From Chelatococcus sp. (lineage in GTDB: Bacteria; Pseudomonadota; Alphaproteobacteria; Rhizobiales; Beijerinckiaceae): DNA of 64,000 nucleotides. Both the position numbers and the translations under genes were made by a program. Numbering within the stretch: the first letter of the stretch is position 1; every line of letters begins with the position of its first letter. The notes beneath the pieces were generated by a model that ran no database searches, was not told the DNA's origin, and saw only the letters and a program-made list of their open reading frames with translations. Below are positions 1 to 8,100 of the stretch, piece by piece. The stretch covers positions 62,001-126,000 of the forward strand of contig QFQY01000001.1 of assembly GCA_003248805.1 (NCBI GenBank), in the 5' to 3' direction.

Positions 1-400
1 CGAGAAAGATCGAGCCCATCAGGCCACGGAGCCCGACCTGCACCGCATCCGCGACACCGTCATGCACCGCCTCGATCGCGACGTTCGCGTGCCTGAGGCG
101 CTTGAAGATACCGGCGAGGTCTTCCTGATCGCGCGAGATGCGGTCAAGCGCTTCAACGATCACGACGTCGAACCTGCCGGCGCGCGCATCAGCCATGAGA
201 TCGAGCACGCCCTCGCGCCCGACCAGCGTCGCGCTTGTCCTGGCTCGATCCGAATACTCCCCGACGATCGTCAGCCCCGAGCGGCGCGCGTAGGAGCGGC
301 AAAGTTCGATCTGGTCTTCTATCGACCTGTCGTTCTGATGATCCGTCGAGTAGCGCGCATAGATCGCTGCGCGTTTTCCGGATCGGGCTGAGCCCTGCAT
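1..400 (-). CDS. Serine site-specific recombinase (phage integrase), partial
   Basis: The N-terminal 133 residues are visible and the gene runs off the left edge. The resolvase catalytic domain is clear: AIYARYS near residues 12-18 with the expected nucleophile Ser18, then RSIEDQ, and ALDRISRDQEDL further on with the conserved Asp and Arg residues. The start at 400 has a G-rich ribosome site (GGGGGG about 5 bases upstream). It is probably the last gene of the leftward transcript and would catalyse integration and excision of the phage. The length beyond the edge is unknown, so a large serine integrase versus a smaller resolvase cannot be decided here. Confidence 0.9.
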   Translation of the reverse strand, partial: MQGSARSGKRAAIYARYSTDHQNDRSIEDQIELCRSYARRSGLTIVGEYSDRARTSATLVGREGVLDLMADARAGRFDVVIVEALDRISRDQEDLAGIFKRLRHANVAIEAVHDGVADAVQVGLRGLMGSIFL

Positions 401-519
401 TCCATCCCCCCAATCGGCGCCACGCCGATAGCGGCACTATCGCGCGCCGCATCGGCCGTGGCTAGCGCCCGGATAAAGCCGACCAGCAGTTGATTTGGAG
501 CGGCGGCGGGCACTGATTA

Positions 520-1281
520 TCAGCCGATCGGGCGGGCGCCGGAGAGCTGACGCGGCACAGCGGGTGGCAGCCGGCACTCGATGATCTCGCCCTTCACGAT
601 GACGAGGTCTGCCACAGCGAATAGTTCGTTGCGTGCTGGTCTGCCGCAGATGGTGCCGTCTCGGGACTTCGTGACGATCCCATCCTCGATCACAATCTCA
701 GCCGCCGCGTAAAGGGCATCGCGTCCGCGCGCGATCCGGAAGTCGATGACAGGCTCGGCATCGACCGCGCCAGTTCGGCGCTCGGTCTCTTCGTCCTGCG
801 TTGATCGCGCCTCGTCGCAAAACGCCTGGGCGTCCGCGTGGGTTGCGAATGTCGAGAAATCCTCACCGTCATACTCACCGGCCGCGTCGGCAGTCGGAAA
901 GCGGACGAGCCAACGCACATGCGGATAGATGTTGCTGTGCACGGCAACCGGCTCGTAGAACGCCGCCGCGACTAGGCAATCGTACTCATCATCGGTCGGA
1001 TCGGGATTGTCCTCGGTCCAGAACACCGGCAGCGGCACTTCGGCCGGCTTCTCGCTATAGCCTGTGCGTTTGATGAACTCGATCAAACGAGCCTGATACC
1101 AAGCCGCCTTCTCGTGATCTTCGAGCCCGTTCTTCCGGCGCGCTCGCGCCTGATAGGTGAAGAACGAGAATTTGAGACCGCCGACGAACTCCTCCGGCGT
1201 CAGCCATGCTTCCATGACTTTGATCGCTTCGTAGGGATTGTCGGCGCCGCCGTAGTGCGCGGGGTGGTCAACGTTGCTCAT
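520..1281 (-). CDS. DUF3310-domain protein (T7 gp1.7-like), C-terminal extension unknown
   Basis: 253 residues. The first 75 match the DUF3310 pattern: VDHPAHYGG, YEAIKVMEAW, GGLKFSFFTYQARARRK and a final AAWYQARLIEF. This family includes T7 gp1.7, a nucleotide kinase. Residues 80-253 are unassigned, acidic and apparently globular. The start overlaps the stop of the upstream small Cys-rich gene by 14 bases, so translation is probably coupled. Together with ThyX upstream and the dCTP deaminase on the other strand it suggests a phage nucleotide-pool role. Kinase activity is inferred from the family only. Confidence 0.75.
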   Translation of the reverse strand: MSNVDHPAHYGGADNPYEAIKVMEAWLTPEEFVGGLKFSFFTYQARARRKNGLEDHEKAAWYQARLIEFIKRTGYSEKPAEVPLPVFWTEDNPDPTDDEYDCLVAAAFYEPVAVHSNIYPHVRWLVRFPTADAAGEYDGEDFSTFATHADAQAFCDEARSTQDEETERRTGAVDAEPVIDFRIARGRDALYAAAEIVIEDGIVTKSRDGTICGRPARNELFAVADLVIVKGEIIECRLPPAVPRQLSGARPIG

Positions 1282-1453
1282 CGGGATAGATTTCCTCTTC
1301 GCAGTCGTCGCAGATCAAAGGAGCGCTCGTGCAATGACCGCAGGGCGGAGCGATGTGACACGAGCAGTTTTCGGGAGGTCGCCAGCGGAGGCGACCGCAG
1401 CAATCGGGGCCGAAGTTCGGACACCGATCGCCATCTGAGATCGGCGCAGTCAC
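1268..1453 (-). CDS. Small Cys-rich (zinc-binding-like) protein
   Basis: 61 residues from a GTG start that overlaps the ThyX stop codon (GTGA), followed by a 14-base overlap with the DUF3310 gene. It contains ten cysteines in CxxxxxxxC, CxC and CxxC spacing (CGHC, CDDC), typical of a small zinc ribbon. Function unknown. A longer reading starting upstream is possible, but the coupled GTG is the better fit. Confidence 0.6.
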   Translation of the reverse strand: MTAPISDGDRCPNFGPDCCGRLRWRPPENCSCHIAPPCGHCTSAPLICDDCEEEIYPDEQR

Positions 1454-2310
1454 GCCGCGAGGCGCGGCTCTTCGATCGCCTCGTTCGGCAGCATCTTGCG
1501 ATACTGACACCAGCCCCGGAGATTGCCGTGAAGCTGCGGCTTCTCCCACACGCGATCGGAACCGGGCTGGTCTACGATCGCGATATCGGGCGTCGCCTGA
1601 TGCTCAGCAGGACTGGCATGGACCGGCCGAGAGACGACGAGGCGATCGTGACGGGCTGTCTCGCTGGCGATATCTCCGGCACCATCGAACGGCTTGTAGG
1701 TGAGCCGCGCGCAGCGGGCCGTGGAGAGCTTGCGCTGATCGGCAAGGCTGAGCGTGGCGCGTTCCTCGCTCGTGACGTAGGGCAGGTGCCATTGTCCAGG
1801 CAGCAGCACCTTGGGCCGCGACTGATCCATGGCAGCCTTCATCGCTTCAGCGAGCGCGCGCATCTCGGGCTGCGCGCCGCCATCGAGCCGCAGGCCGTAG
1901 AAGTTGGCGAAGTCTGTCGCCGTCGCCAACACGTCGATGCAGCCGAACCATTCGAGCGGGCGGTTTGCCCACTGCTTATGTCCGCCGAGCGCGACGAGGC
2001 CGCGAACTCCGAGCCGGGTCATGCGCGCCATGCCGCGCCAGATCATCCGAGCCGCGAAGAGCCGCAGGCCCGTCATCTTCTCGACAGCCTGCATGCCGGG
2101 GCGGTTCATGCCGTAGTGAAGCGGCTCGACGATCGGCTCGCGGAGCAGTGCCATGACCGGCACGGCGCGCGACGATCGCGCGTTGCGGCCGAAGACGCGG
2201 TGGGTCATGAACTCGCTGTGGATCGGGCGCCAATAGCGCAATTGGATCGTCGTGAGACGGATGCCATCGGGCGAAATGCTGTCTTCGATGATGGTGGCTG
2301 TCGGCTGCAT
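1450..2310 (-). CDS. thyX: Flavin-dependent thymidylate synthase ThyX-like
   Basis: 286 residues. It would make dTMP from dUMP using FAD and a folate methyl donor. The stretch around residues 31-50 (H, then MTHRVFGRNARSSRA) matches the ThyX signature in which RHR...S...R residues bind dUMP and FAD, in the slightly divergent form seen in phage ThyX-like proteins. The start at 2310 is preceded by GAGGACATCCCCCG; an earlier in-frame start would run into the preceding HTH gene. It sits between an HTH gene and a Cys-rich gene in the leftward operon. Phages use such enzymes to raise dTTP during replication. Confidence 0.75.
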   Translation of the reverse strand: MQPTATIIEDSISPDGIRLTTIQLRYWRPIHSEFMTHRVFGRNARSSRAVPVMALLREPIVEPLHYGMNRPGMQAVEKMTGLRLFAARMIWRGMARMTRLGVRGLVALGGHKQWANRPLEWFGCIDVLATATDFANFYGLRLDGGAQPEMRALAEAMKAAMDQSRPKVLLPGQWHLPYVTSEERATLSLADQRKLSTARCARLTYKPFDGAGDIASETARHDRLVVSRPVHASPAEHQATPDIAIVDQPGSDRVWEKPQLHGNLRGWCQYRKMLPNEAIEEPRLAA

Positions 2311-2330
2311 CGGGGGATGTCCTCGTGAGG

Positions 2331-2609
2331 TCAGAAGAAGGTTCCGGAGGGCCGCAGGGCGGCCGAGAGCTGCCTCCCGATCCGCAGGGTCCAATCGACC
2401 TGCAAGCGAGCCAGCCGGCTCGCGCCATCGGCGGTGTGCAGATCAGCGGCTGCGATGTCTGAAAACTTGCTGCCGGAGGCGATCTCTGCGATCCGGCCGC
2501 TGTTGCAGCCCATCAGGGAGGCGATGTCGGATTGCAGCCATCCCTCGCGCATCAGCGCTTTGATGATGGCTGCATCCGCATCGGTGAGGCGACGGGATGG
2601 GACGCGCAT
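2331..2609 (-). CDS. Small helix-turn-helix protein
   Basis: 92 residues. Residues about 8-50 look like a helix-turn-helix (DADAAIIKALMREGWLQSD followed by IASLMGCNSGRIAEIASG), the pattern seen in small phage DNA-binding proteins. It starts 5 bases after the ssb stop and ends 20 bases before thyX, so it is in the same transcript. It could regulate the leftward operon. The target is unknown. Confidence 0.7.
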   Translation of the reverse strand: MRVPSRRLTDADAAIIKALMREGWLQSDIASLMGCNSGRIAEIASGSKFSDIAAADLHTADGASRLARLQVDWTLRIGRQLSAALRPSGTFF

Positions 2610-2614
2610 CGTGC

Positions 2615-3139
2615 CTAGAACTGGATGTCGTCGTCGAGATCGGAGGACGAGTAGCCGCCACCCGAGCGCCCTCCCCCGCTGGACCGGCCGCCCGATCCAC
2701 CGCCGCGATTGCCGGTCTGGCGGCGCTCTTGATACCCGCCGCCCCCGCCGCCGCCGCCACGATCATCGTCCCGGCTGCTATCGCCGCCTTCTCGATTGCC
2801 GCTAAGCATGACCAGCGTGCCGCCGAAGTTCTGCAACACGATCTCGGTCGTGTACCGATCCTTCCCGTCCTGATCCTGCCACTTGCGCGTCGTGAACTTC
2901 CCCTCGATGTAGATTTTCATGCCCTTGCTGAGCCACTGCTCAGCGACGCCGACGAGCCCCTCGTTGTAGATCACGATCGGGACCCACTCGGTTTTCTCGC
3001 GCTTCTCGCCGTCGTTATCGCGCCATGTCTCGGTGCAGGCGATTGAGAAGGTCGCGACCTTCTTGCCGCTTCCGAGCGTCTTGATCTCGGGGGCCTTCCC
3101 GAGATTTCCAATGAAACTGCACTTATTGAGCGATGCCAT
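2615..3139 (-). CDS. ssb: Single-stranded DNA-binding protein
   Basis: 174 residues. The OB fold occupies about residues 1-110 (MASLNKCSFIGNLG, WVPIVIYNE, KGMKIYIEGKFTTRKWQD). It is followed by a Gly/Arg/Ser-rich disordered linker and the acidic-hydrophobic tip DDDIQF, which in SSB proteins recruits replication and repair partners. It protects ssDNA during phage replication and RecT recombination. The start at 3139 gives the usual MASLNK beginning; a GTG four codons upstream is an alternative. Confidence 0.95.
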   Translation of the reverse strand: MASLNKCSFIGNLGKAPEIKTLGSGKKVATFSIACTETWRDNDGEKREKTEWVPIVIYNEGLVGVAEQWLSKGMKIYIEGKFTTRKWQDQDGKDRYTTEIVLQNFGGTLVMLSGNREGGDSSRDDDRGGGGGGGGYQERRQTGNRGGGSGGRSSGGGRSGGGYSSSDLDDDIQF

Positions 3140-3171
3140 GATGCCCTGCACCTCTGCGTCGAGCGGTTGAA

Positions 3172-3363
3172 TTAGGATTTATGGGAAGGCCTGGGCCTGA
3201 CGAGGGGAATTTCCAACCTCAGGGCCGCGCGCCGCAGCGCGCCGACCTCGTCGTCTCGTCGAGGGCACTCGCTACCTTCGAGCGCCCGAGCTACCATCTT
3301 CTCGTCGAAATCGGCCACGCGCGCGGCGGGCCGGTCGAAATCAGCGGGTTTTGGCCTCCGCAT
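3172..3363 (-). CDS. Hypothetical protein, leftward operon
   Basis: 63 residues, very basic and acidic mixed, no recognised fold. The start is well supported: GGAGGAGGAAA lies directly before the ATG, and the gene overlaps the end of the upstream 74-residue gene by 23 bases. The stop is 32 bases before ssb. Function unknown. Confidence 0.6.
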   Translation of the reverse strand: MRRPKPADFDRPAARVADFDEKMVARALEGSECPRRDDEVGALRRAALRLEIPLVRPRPSHKS

Positions 3364-3565
3364 TTTCCTCCTCCTTTGCCGGACCCGGCTGGCTATCGGG
3401 ATAGTAGGCCATTTGGAAATCGGCAGTGGCGACGCTGATCGCGCACATCCTGCGGACTGACCATTCGGCTTCGGACAGCCCTTTTTCGAGAGCATTCCGC
3501 CGCGCAAGCTTGGAAATATCGTCCCGCAGCTCGATATCCAAACGTTTTGTCTCAAATACAACCAT
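3341..3565 (-). CDS. Hypothetical protein, possibly ribbon-helix-helix-like
   Basis: 74 residues. The N-terminus (KRLDIELRDDISKLARRNALEKGLS) resembles the strand-helix start of Arc/MetJ-type DNA-binding proteins, followed by a tail rich in Glu and Pro. First full gene of the second leftward unit, downstream of a 14-codon reading frame and a TTTGGAAAT box. The box sequence also occurs inside this gene at 3412-3420. The assignment is tentative. Confidence 0.6.
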   Translation of the reverse strand: MVVFETKRLDIELRDDISKLARRNALEKGLSEAEWSVRRMCAISVATADFQMAYYPDSQPGPAKEEENAEAKTR

Positions 3566-3574
3566 TGGAGCAGC

Positions 3575-3619
3575 CTAATCCAAGTTTTGCCGCGTGATAG
3601 CTTCGTTCTGGACCGCCAT
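3575..3619 (-). CDS. Possible 14-residue leader peptide
   Basis: ATG at 3619 is preceded by GGGGGAG at good spacing and reads 14 codons to a TAG that ends 9 bases before the next gene's ATG. Such an arrangement suits termination-reinitiation or attenuation. No repeated rare codons stand out. It could also be chance. Confidence 0.3.
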   Translation of the reverse strand: MAVQNEAITRQNLD

Positions 3620-3666
3620 TATGCAACTCCCCCGAGCCATGACATGGGGATAGCGTGCCGATATTT

Positions 3667-3675
3667 TTTGGAAAT
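3667..3675 (-). promoter_or_regulatory. Single TTTGGAAAT operator-like box
   Basis: One copy of the phage-wide box, in the 166-base gap between the exonuclease gene and the second leftward unit. On the minus strand it reads ATTTCCAAA, just after TTGGAT, which could be a -35 element. No good -10 is visible. Nothing else is recognised in this gap apart from the short leader frame. Confidence 0.5.
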
Positions 3676-3731
3676 CCAATTGCGGTGGATCAAATTCCGA
3701 ACTTAACCGGCGATCAGGGTTACATTCTAAC

Positions 3732-4475
3732 CTAAAGACGCCCGCGCAATTTTAGATGATGCTTTGCGTTTGCTTTCACATCTCTGCTCAGGTCACTTTT
3801 ATCTATGATCCAAAACAGATATCCGTCATCGGCATCGCTCCACGGCTGGCCTTTGAACTTGTTCCCGAAGGTTATTTTCGGGAGAAGCGCGGCGCCTTTC
3901 GACCACCGGACCATCGTGTCGAGATCGGGCGCGCCTGGCTCTTCGAAGATGCGAGCCATCAACGCAGCACCAACGTAGACATCAGGGCCGGCCCGGTGCG
4001 CCGGCAATCCGATTTGCTGTTCGATATCGAGGTCGAGCGCGTAGCGCAGGAATTGAAGTGAGTGCTTCTCCAAATCCGGCCAGACCCGCAGCGCGACCTT
4101 GTAGGTGCAAATCCACGGGATCGATCCACCACGGAAAAATTCCCTCTCGTAGTCCGCATTGTGGGCGCAAAAGAAATCCGGCCGGGGCACGTCGTCGCTT
4201 TCGCCCATCAGCCTCATGAATACCGTAGCCGTCTCGATATCAGCCGCAGCAAGCTCGTCGTCGCTGATGTGGTGCACGGCGCGCGCGTCGTGCGGCATCT
4301 CACGACGGAGCTTTGTGACGCGCGACCAAGGCAGGCCGAAATCGGCGATCCGCGCGCCGGGAACGGGGTCGCCTGCGCTGACGGTGACGTCGCACATCCC
4401 GACCTCGCAAACCGCCTGTGGGTCTTCTTCCGTAGGCTCGCCGGTCGTCTCGAAGTCGATGCAGCGGATCAGCAT
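3732..4475 (-). CDS. DnaQ-family 3'-5' exonuclease (ExoX-like)
   Basis: 247 residues. DEDD exonuclease motifs are in order: Exo I DFETTG at residues 7-12, Exo II HNADYE near 105-110, and Exo III H160...D165 (HRAGPDVYV), so this is the DEDDh subtype. The C-terminus (about 200-235, FGNKFKGQPWSD then DDGYLFWI) matches the DUF3820-like tail of ExoX relatives. It likely trims DNA 3' ends in replication or recombination. It overlaps the upstream gene by 7 bases and is the last gene of the first leftward unit. Confidence 0.9.
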   Translation of the reverse strand: MLIRCIDFETTGEPTEEDPQAVCEVGMCDVTVSAGDPVPGARIADFGLPWSRVTKLRREMPHDARAVHHISDDELAAADIETATVFMRLMGESDDVPRPDFFCAHNADYEREFFRGGSIPWICTYKVALRVWPDLEKHSLQFLRYALDLDIEQQIGLPAHRAGPDVYVGAALMARIFEEPGAPDLDTMVRWSKGAALLPKITFGNKFKGQPWSDADDGYLFWIIDKSDLSRDVKANAKHHLKLRGRL

Positions 4476-4810
4476 GACACGCTACCCCCATCCTCGACCG
4501 GCGCAGCGGGCCAAAGGACGGTCGCAACAACGGTTTTCCTCTCGCCGCTCGAAAACCTGACCCAAGCTTCATCGCCGTCGACCGAAAGAACCGTGACGAC
4601 ATCATCGCCGAACATAGCGTTCTCGCCCGGCGCGAACGCGCGGGTGAGGAGAGAGTGAACCTTCTCGATGCCGATGACGGCGGACGCCCCATACTGGCCG
4701 CCGACGCTGACATAGATGTCCTCGGCTGAAGCGCCGCGCTTAACGGTCGCCTCGATCCGAACGACGTCGCCGGCTCGCAGCGATTGGAGGTGGCGCGTAT
4801 CGAGGGCCAT
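4469..4810 (-). CDS. Hypothetical protein, recT operon
   Basis: 113 residues, predicted mostly beta (alternating hydrophobics in VRIEATVK, IYVSVGG, VVTVLSVDG, AWVRFSSG). It lies 6 bases after recT and overlaps the exonuclease start. No family recognised. Possibly a small accessory protein of the recombination module. Confidence 0.65.
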   Translation of the reverse strand: MALDTRHLQSLRAGDVVRIEATVKRGASAEDIYVSVGGQYGASAVIGIEKVHSLLTRAFAPGENAMFGDDVVTVLSVDGDEAWVRFSSGERKTVVATVLWPAAPVEDGGSVSC

Positions 4811-4816
4811 GTCGGC

Positions 4817-6094
4817 TCACTCCGCCCGCTTCGTCGCGAGATCGTGCCCGAGCTGCCAGGCAGCGGCCTCGGGCTCACGATCCTTGCTGCGCAGCGCGCC
4901 GGGCACGGCCTTGCGGGTGATACCGTTCTCGGCCGCCGTCATGCCCTGCCGGAACGCGTAGACCTGCGAGACGTCGCCCGTGTCGATACCGCGCGGGGTC
5001 TCGCCGATCTCGGCGACGAGGGCTGCAATCTCGGCGCTATCGTCGCCGCCATCCTCCGCCGAACCATCGTCTTCGACCGGGGCGTCTTCATCGGTCGCGT
5101 CACCGCTGTCATCGTCGCCGCGATCCGGCTCACTCTGCGGCTGGGCGGGCGCCTTGTTCGCCGTGCCCTTGCCGGTCTCCGCCGAGCGGCCCGACGTGAC
5201 CTGCGGGGGCTCCTGCTTCGGCTGCTCGCTGGCATCCGCGCCGCTCGGGCCTTCAAGTGCCGGCAGGTCAGTCACAGGCCCGACAAGCGCGAGCCGATCG
5301 AGCGCGGCTGCGCCACGGAGGCGCGGGGCGCGCTGGGCATCGGACGCCCCCCCGAGGTCGTAGAGCGCATCGTCGCGGCGGATCAGATCGTCGAGGTCGG
5401 ACGACATGGGGAGGCGCTTGGACAGGCGTCGCAGGACGGTCTTGCACGCCATTTGGTCCCACCACTGCGTCCACGGTCCGCCCTTTGCGGCTCGCGAGAC
5501 GGCACGAACCTTCTCAACCTCATCGACCGTCATAACCTCGACGTAGTTGCCTCCGTCGAGGGTTTGAGCCATCGCGAAGACGCGCCGGATCACGTTGCGA
5601 TTGGGATTGTCGGCGGCCTCGTATTCGATGTGCTCGCCATCGTTGTCGATCCAATACCGGAACGTGTCGCCCTCATAGACGACGCGGGCCACGATCGACT
5701 TGAGCTGGCCGCTGTTCCTGATCTTCTTGAGGATGCCGAAGATCATCGGCATCCACTGCGCCGCATCGACCCACTTCTCGACCTCGGCGCCGTTGGCATT
5801 CCTGCCCTTCACCTTGGTGCGATAGATGACGATCGCGCCCTCTCGACCATCGGGAAGAAGCCCATCCTGGGCGGCGCGCATGCAGGCATTGAAAAAGTTC
5901 TGCCGGTCTGCCGTCGCGAGCGACGGGTTGTTCTGGACGGCGGTCAGCACGACGCGGGTGAAGCGTGCGACCGGCATATGTGCCGGAAGCGCGTTGGCGA
6001 ATTCGTTCTGCCGCGCCTCGATCTGGCCCTTCAAAACGACGAGCGGGTTTTCCCTGCGCTGCTCCGTGGTGGCGGGCGGGTTCTGCTTAGCCAT
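4817..6094 (-). CDS. recT: RecT-family single-strand annealing protein
   Basis: 425 residues. Residues about 10-270 follow the RecT pattern (PARFTRVVLTAVQNNP-like helix, ACMRAAQDGLLPDGREGAIV, W...MIFGILKKIRNSG, GGPWTQWWDQMACKTVLRRL). It anneals complementary single strands. The C-terminal 150 residues are acidic and disordered, with a final basic segment. The start at 6094 has AAGGA upstream. It pairs with the YqaJ exonuclease upstream, the classic RecE/RecT or Exo/Beta arrangement, with a coiled-coil gene between them. Confidence 0.93.
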   Translation of the reverse strand: MAKQNPPATTEQRRENPLVVLKGQIEARQNEFANALPAHMPVARFTRVVLTAVQNNPSLATADRQNFFNACMRAAQDGLLPDGREGAIVIYRTKVKGRNANGAEVEKWVDAAQWMPMIFGILKKIRNSGQLKSIVARVVYEGDTFRYWIDNDGEHIEYEAADNPNRNVIRRVFAMAQTLDGGNYVEVMTVDEVEKVRAVSRAAKGGPWTQWWDQMACKTVLRRLSKRLPMSSDLDDLIRRDDALYDLGGASDAQRAPRLRGAAALDRLALVGPVTDLPALEGPSGADASEQPKQEPPQVTSGRSAETGKGTANKAPAQPQSEPDRGDDDSGDATDEDAPVEDDGSAEDGGDDSAEIAALVAEIGETPRGIDTGDVSQVYAFRQGMTAAENGITRKAVPGALRSKDREPEAAAWQLGHDLATKRAE

Positions 6095-6192
6095 TGGGTG
6101 TCCTTGCTCGTGAAAGAGGTGGCGGCGAGACGCTCGTCATCGGGGGGCGCCCTGCTGAGGCCTCGCCGCCGTCCGGCCGGAGCCGAACGGGA

Positions 6193-6972
6193 TTAGGTTC
6201 GGAAGTTCGCCTTGGTTTCCTCGGCGATGCGCGCGCCCTTAAGCTCGCGCCCACCGATCCGAACGAAGGCGTTGAGCGCCTTCTGCACGTCCTCGCGCCT
6301 GAGGTACGGCCGCAGCTTTTCGAGATCGATCTCGTCCATCGAGACGATTGATCCCGCCCATGAAGTCCGGCTGCTCGCCGTGACGCCGGACGCGCTACGG
6401 ACCCGCGTCAGGTCGGCCGCCTTGGCGTCGGCCGCTCGCTCGGAGCGCTCTGCCTTGCTTTCCAGCCGCTCGGCCTTGTCGAGAGCCCTGGCCGCGCCGC
6501 GAGCCCCTTGGGCTGCAAGTTCATCGGCCTTCTTGCGTTCAGCCTCGGCCGCTTCGCGCGCCTTCTGCGCAGCCTCCTCCGCCTTGAGCCGCGCCGCAGC
6601 TTCAACCTCCTCTTGGTAGGCCGAGGCGCGATCCGTGAGCGACTTCGCGATCCGATCGAGCCGCAGGTCCCACGCGCCGAAGAACGCCTCGATCTGCTTG
6701 TTCGCGTCGATATGAGGCTCCTTCTCCTCGGCCTTGTCAGTCTTGAGCCGCTTCGCTATCTTCTTCGCGTCGGTCACGACGGTTCCGACCGCGATCAGAT
6801 CGTCCTCGCTCCGGACCTTCTTCGGAGCCTCATTGGCCGCCTTGGCGATCCGCTCGATCTCGGCTCCACGCGCCGCGTATTTGGCGGCGAGCTTCTGCTC
6901 TGTCGTCTGCGGTCGATCGTCGGGCGGGTTGTTGCCGCCGATCACGGCGCGCGGGTTCTCTTCGTCGCTCAT
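6193..6972 (-). CDS. Coiled-coil protein between YqaJ and RecT
   Basis: 259 residues. Residues about 30-200 are a long charged, Ala/Glu/Lys/Arg-rich helix, strongly coiled-coil-like. The C-terminus is more globular (MDEIDLEKLRPYLRREDVQ, ALNAFVRIGGRELKGARI). The start at 6972 was chosen because upstream in-frame sequence overlaps yqaJ in a Ser/Arg-rich reading typical of an antisense artefact. Similar coiled-coil genes occur next to YqaJ/RecT pairs in other phages. Its role is unknown. Confidence 0.75.
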   Translation of the reverse strand: MSDEENPRAVIGGNNPPDDRPQTTEQKLAAKYAARGAEIERIAKAANEAPKKVRSEDDLIAVGTVVTDAKKIAKRLKTDKAEEKEPHIDANKQIEAFFGAWDLRLDRIAKSLTDRASAYQEEVEAAARLKAEEAAQKAREAAEAERKKADELAAQGARGAARALDKAERLESKAERSERAADAKAADLTRVRSASGVTASSRTSWAGSIVSMDEIDLEKLRPYLRREDVQKALNAFVRIGGRELKGARIAEETKANFRT

Positions 6973-6979
6973 GCGATCC

Positions 6980-7909
6980 TCAATTGGCGGGTGAAATTCG
7001 GAGGGCTCGGAACTCGCTCGCATCGACCCAATGGGCCTTGCGGCGGACGATCTGCCGGCTGATGCGCCAGCCCGGCACATAGGCGCGCTCGTGATCGCCG
7101 ATCTTGTCGATGATCTCGTAGTCGATGCGCTCAAGCGCCTCGGCCTCGGCGGCGAGCACGGCCTTGCGCTGGGCTCGCTCGAAGAGCAGCTCATGGATGC
7201 GATTGTCGCCAGACAGGTCGATCTCGCGGCCATTGTCCTGGCCCGCATAGAGGCCGGCGATCAGCGCTCCATCCGCGCCGTAGTCGCGCGGTGGCTCGTC
7301 GCCCTCGGCTATGCGCTTCCAGAACAGAGCGGTCTCGGCTTTGATCCGGTCGAGCACGCCTGCATGCAGCGGAACATCGACGAGATGGAGATCGATGCCG
7401 TGGGAGACGACGAGCGCGCCGATCATGGCGAAGTCGGCGCCCGTCATGTGGGCCTCGACAATCGCCTGCGCATATATCCAGAGCGGCGGATCGGGCTCCC
7501 CGTCTTCCGTGAGCCAGAGCTTCCGGAAGTTGCTCGCCTCGACGCTCTTTAGCTGGACGATGCCGTTCTCGCGCTTCTTCGTACGCACGAAGACGTCAGG
7601 CGTCGCGCCGAGCCTGATATCGGGATCGCGGAGATAGACCTGCGACTTGCCGGTGTTGTGGCTGATCTTCCAGTCTGGGCGCTGCTCGCGGAGAAGCTGG
7701 ACCGCGACGGGCTCAAGAAGCCGGCCGCGTTGCATCGCCTCGTTCTCCTCGGCATCTTCCGTGATGATCCCGGCCTTGAGGGCGTAGAGCGCCCAGGGCG
7801 TGACGAACGGGTGCACGCCGAGGAGGGCGCCGGCCACGGAGGCGGTCACGTCGTGGCTCCGGAGGGCGAGCCACGTCTTCCTATCGGCAGCGGGGATGCG
7901 CTCGATCAT
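6980..7909 (-). CDS. YqaJ-like viral recombinase (lambda-type 5'-3' exonuclease)
   Basis: 309 residues. Core motifs are visible: TASVAGALLGVHP near 22-34, RGRLLEPVAV with E66, LGATPDVFV with D105, and the catalytic strand IVQLKS with K121. In most relatives the last motif is E-x-K; here position 119 is Gln. It resects dsDNA to give substrate for RecT. The start overlaps the stop of the small membrane gene by 4 bases (ATGA), which fixes it. Confidence 0.88.
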   Translation of the reverse strand: MIERIPAADRKTWLALRSHDVTASVAGALLGVHPFVTPWALYALKAGIITEDAEENEAMQRGRLLEPVAVQLLREQRPDWKISHNTGKSQVYLRDPDIRLGATPDVFVRTKKRENGIVQLKSVEASNFRKLWLTEDGEPDPPLWIYAQAIVEAHMTGADFAMIGALVVSHGIDLHLVDVPLHAGVLDRIKAETALFWKRIAEGDEPPRDYGADGALIAGLYAGQDNGREIDLSGDNRIHELLFERAQRKAVLAAEAEALERIDYEIIDKIGDHERAYVPGWRISRQIVRRKAHWVDASEFRALRISPAN

Positions 7910-8100
7910 CGCCCGATCGCTCCGGCGAGAAAGCCGAGCGTGATCGGCACGATCCATGTCACCACCGAAGCGACCAGCCAGAACACAGCCGGCCAAGCCC
8001 TCGTCGCGGCCATCAGACGGCCAACGGCATTCACGAAGAGGATTTGCACGCTGAATGCCGTCAGCAGCGCCACGACCACGAGGAGGTGGGACGGCTGCAT
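7906..8100 (-). CDS. Small membrane protein, two predicted TM helices
   Basis: 64 residues with hydrophobic spans at about 5-25 and 38-62, short loops and no signal cleavage site. It is stitched between neighbours by TGATG (upstream) and ATGA (downstream) overlaps, so it is a genuine gene. Unknown role; superinfection exclusion is one possibility for small phage membrane proteins, but nothing here proves it. Confidence 0.7.
   Translation of the reverse strand: MQPSHLLVVVALLTAFSVQILFVNAVGRLMAATRAWPAVFWLVASVVTWIVPITLGFLAGAIGR

Noticed and set aside
319..513. 64-residue minus-strand frame before the recombinase
   Set aside because: Overlaps the recombinase start by 82 bases in another frame and has no family match.
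4784..6196. 470-residue plus-strand frame opposite recT
   Set aside because: Antisense of a clear recT gene; composition typical of GC-rich shadow frames.
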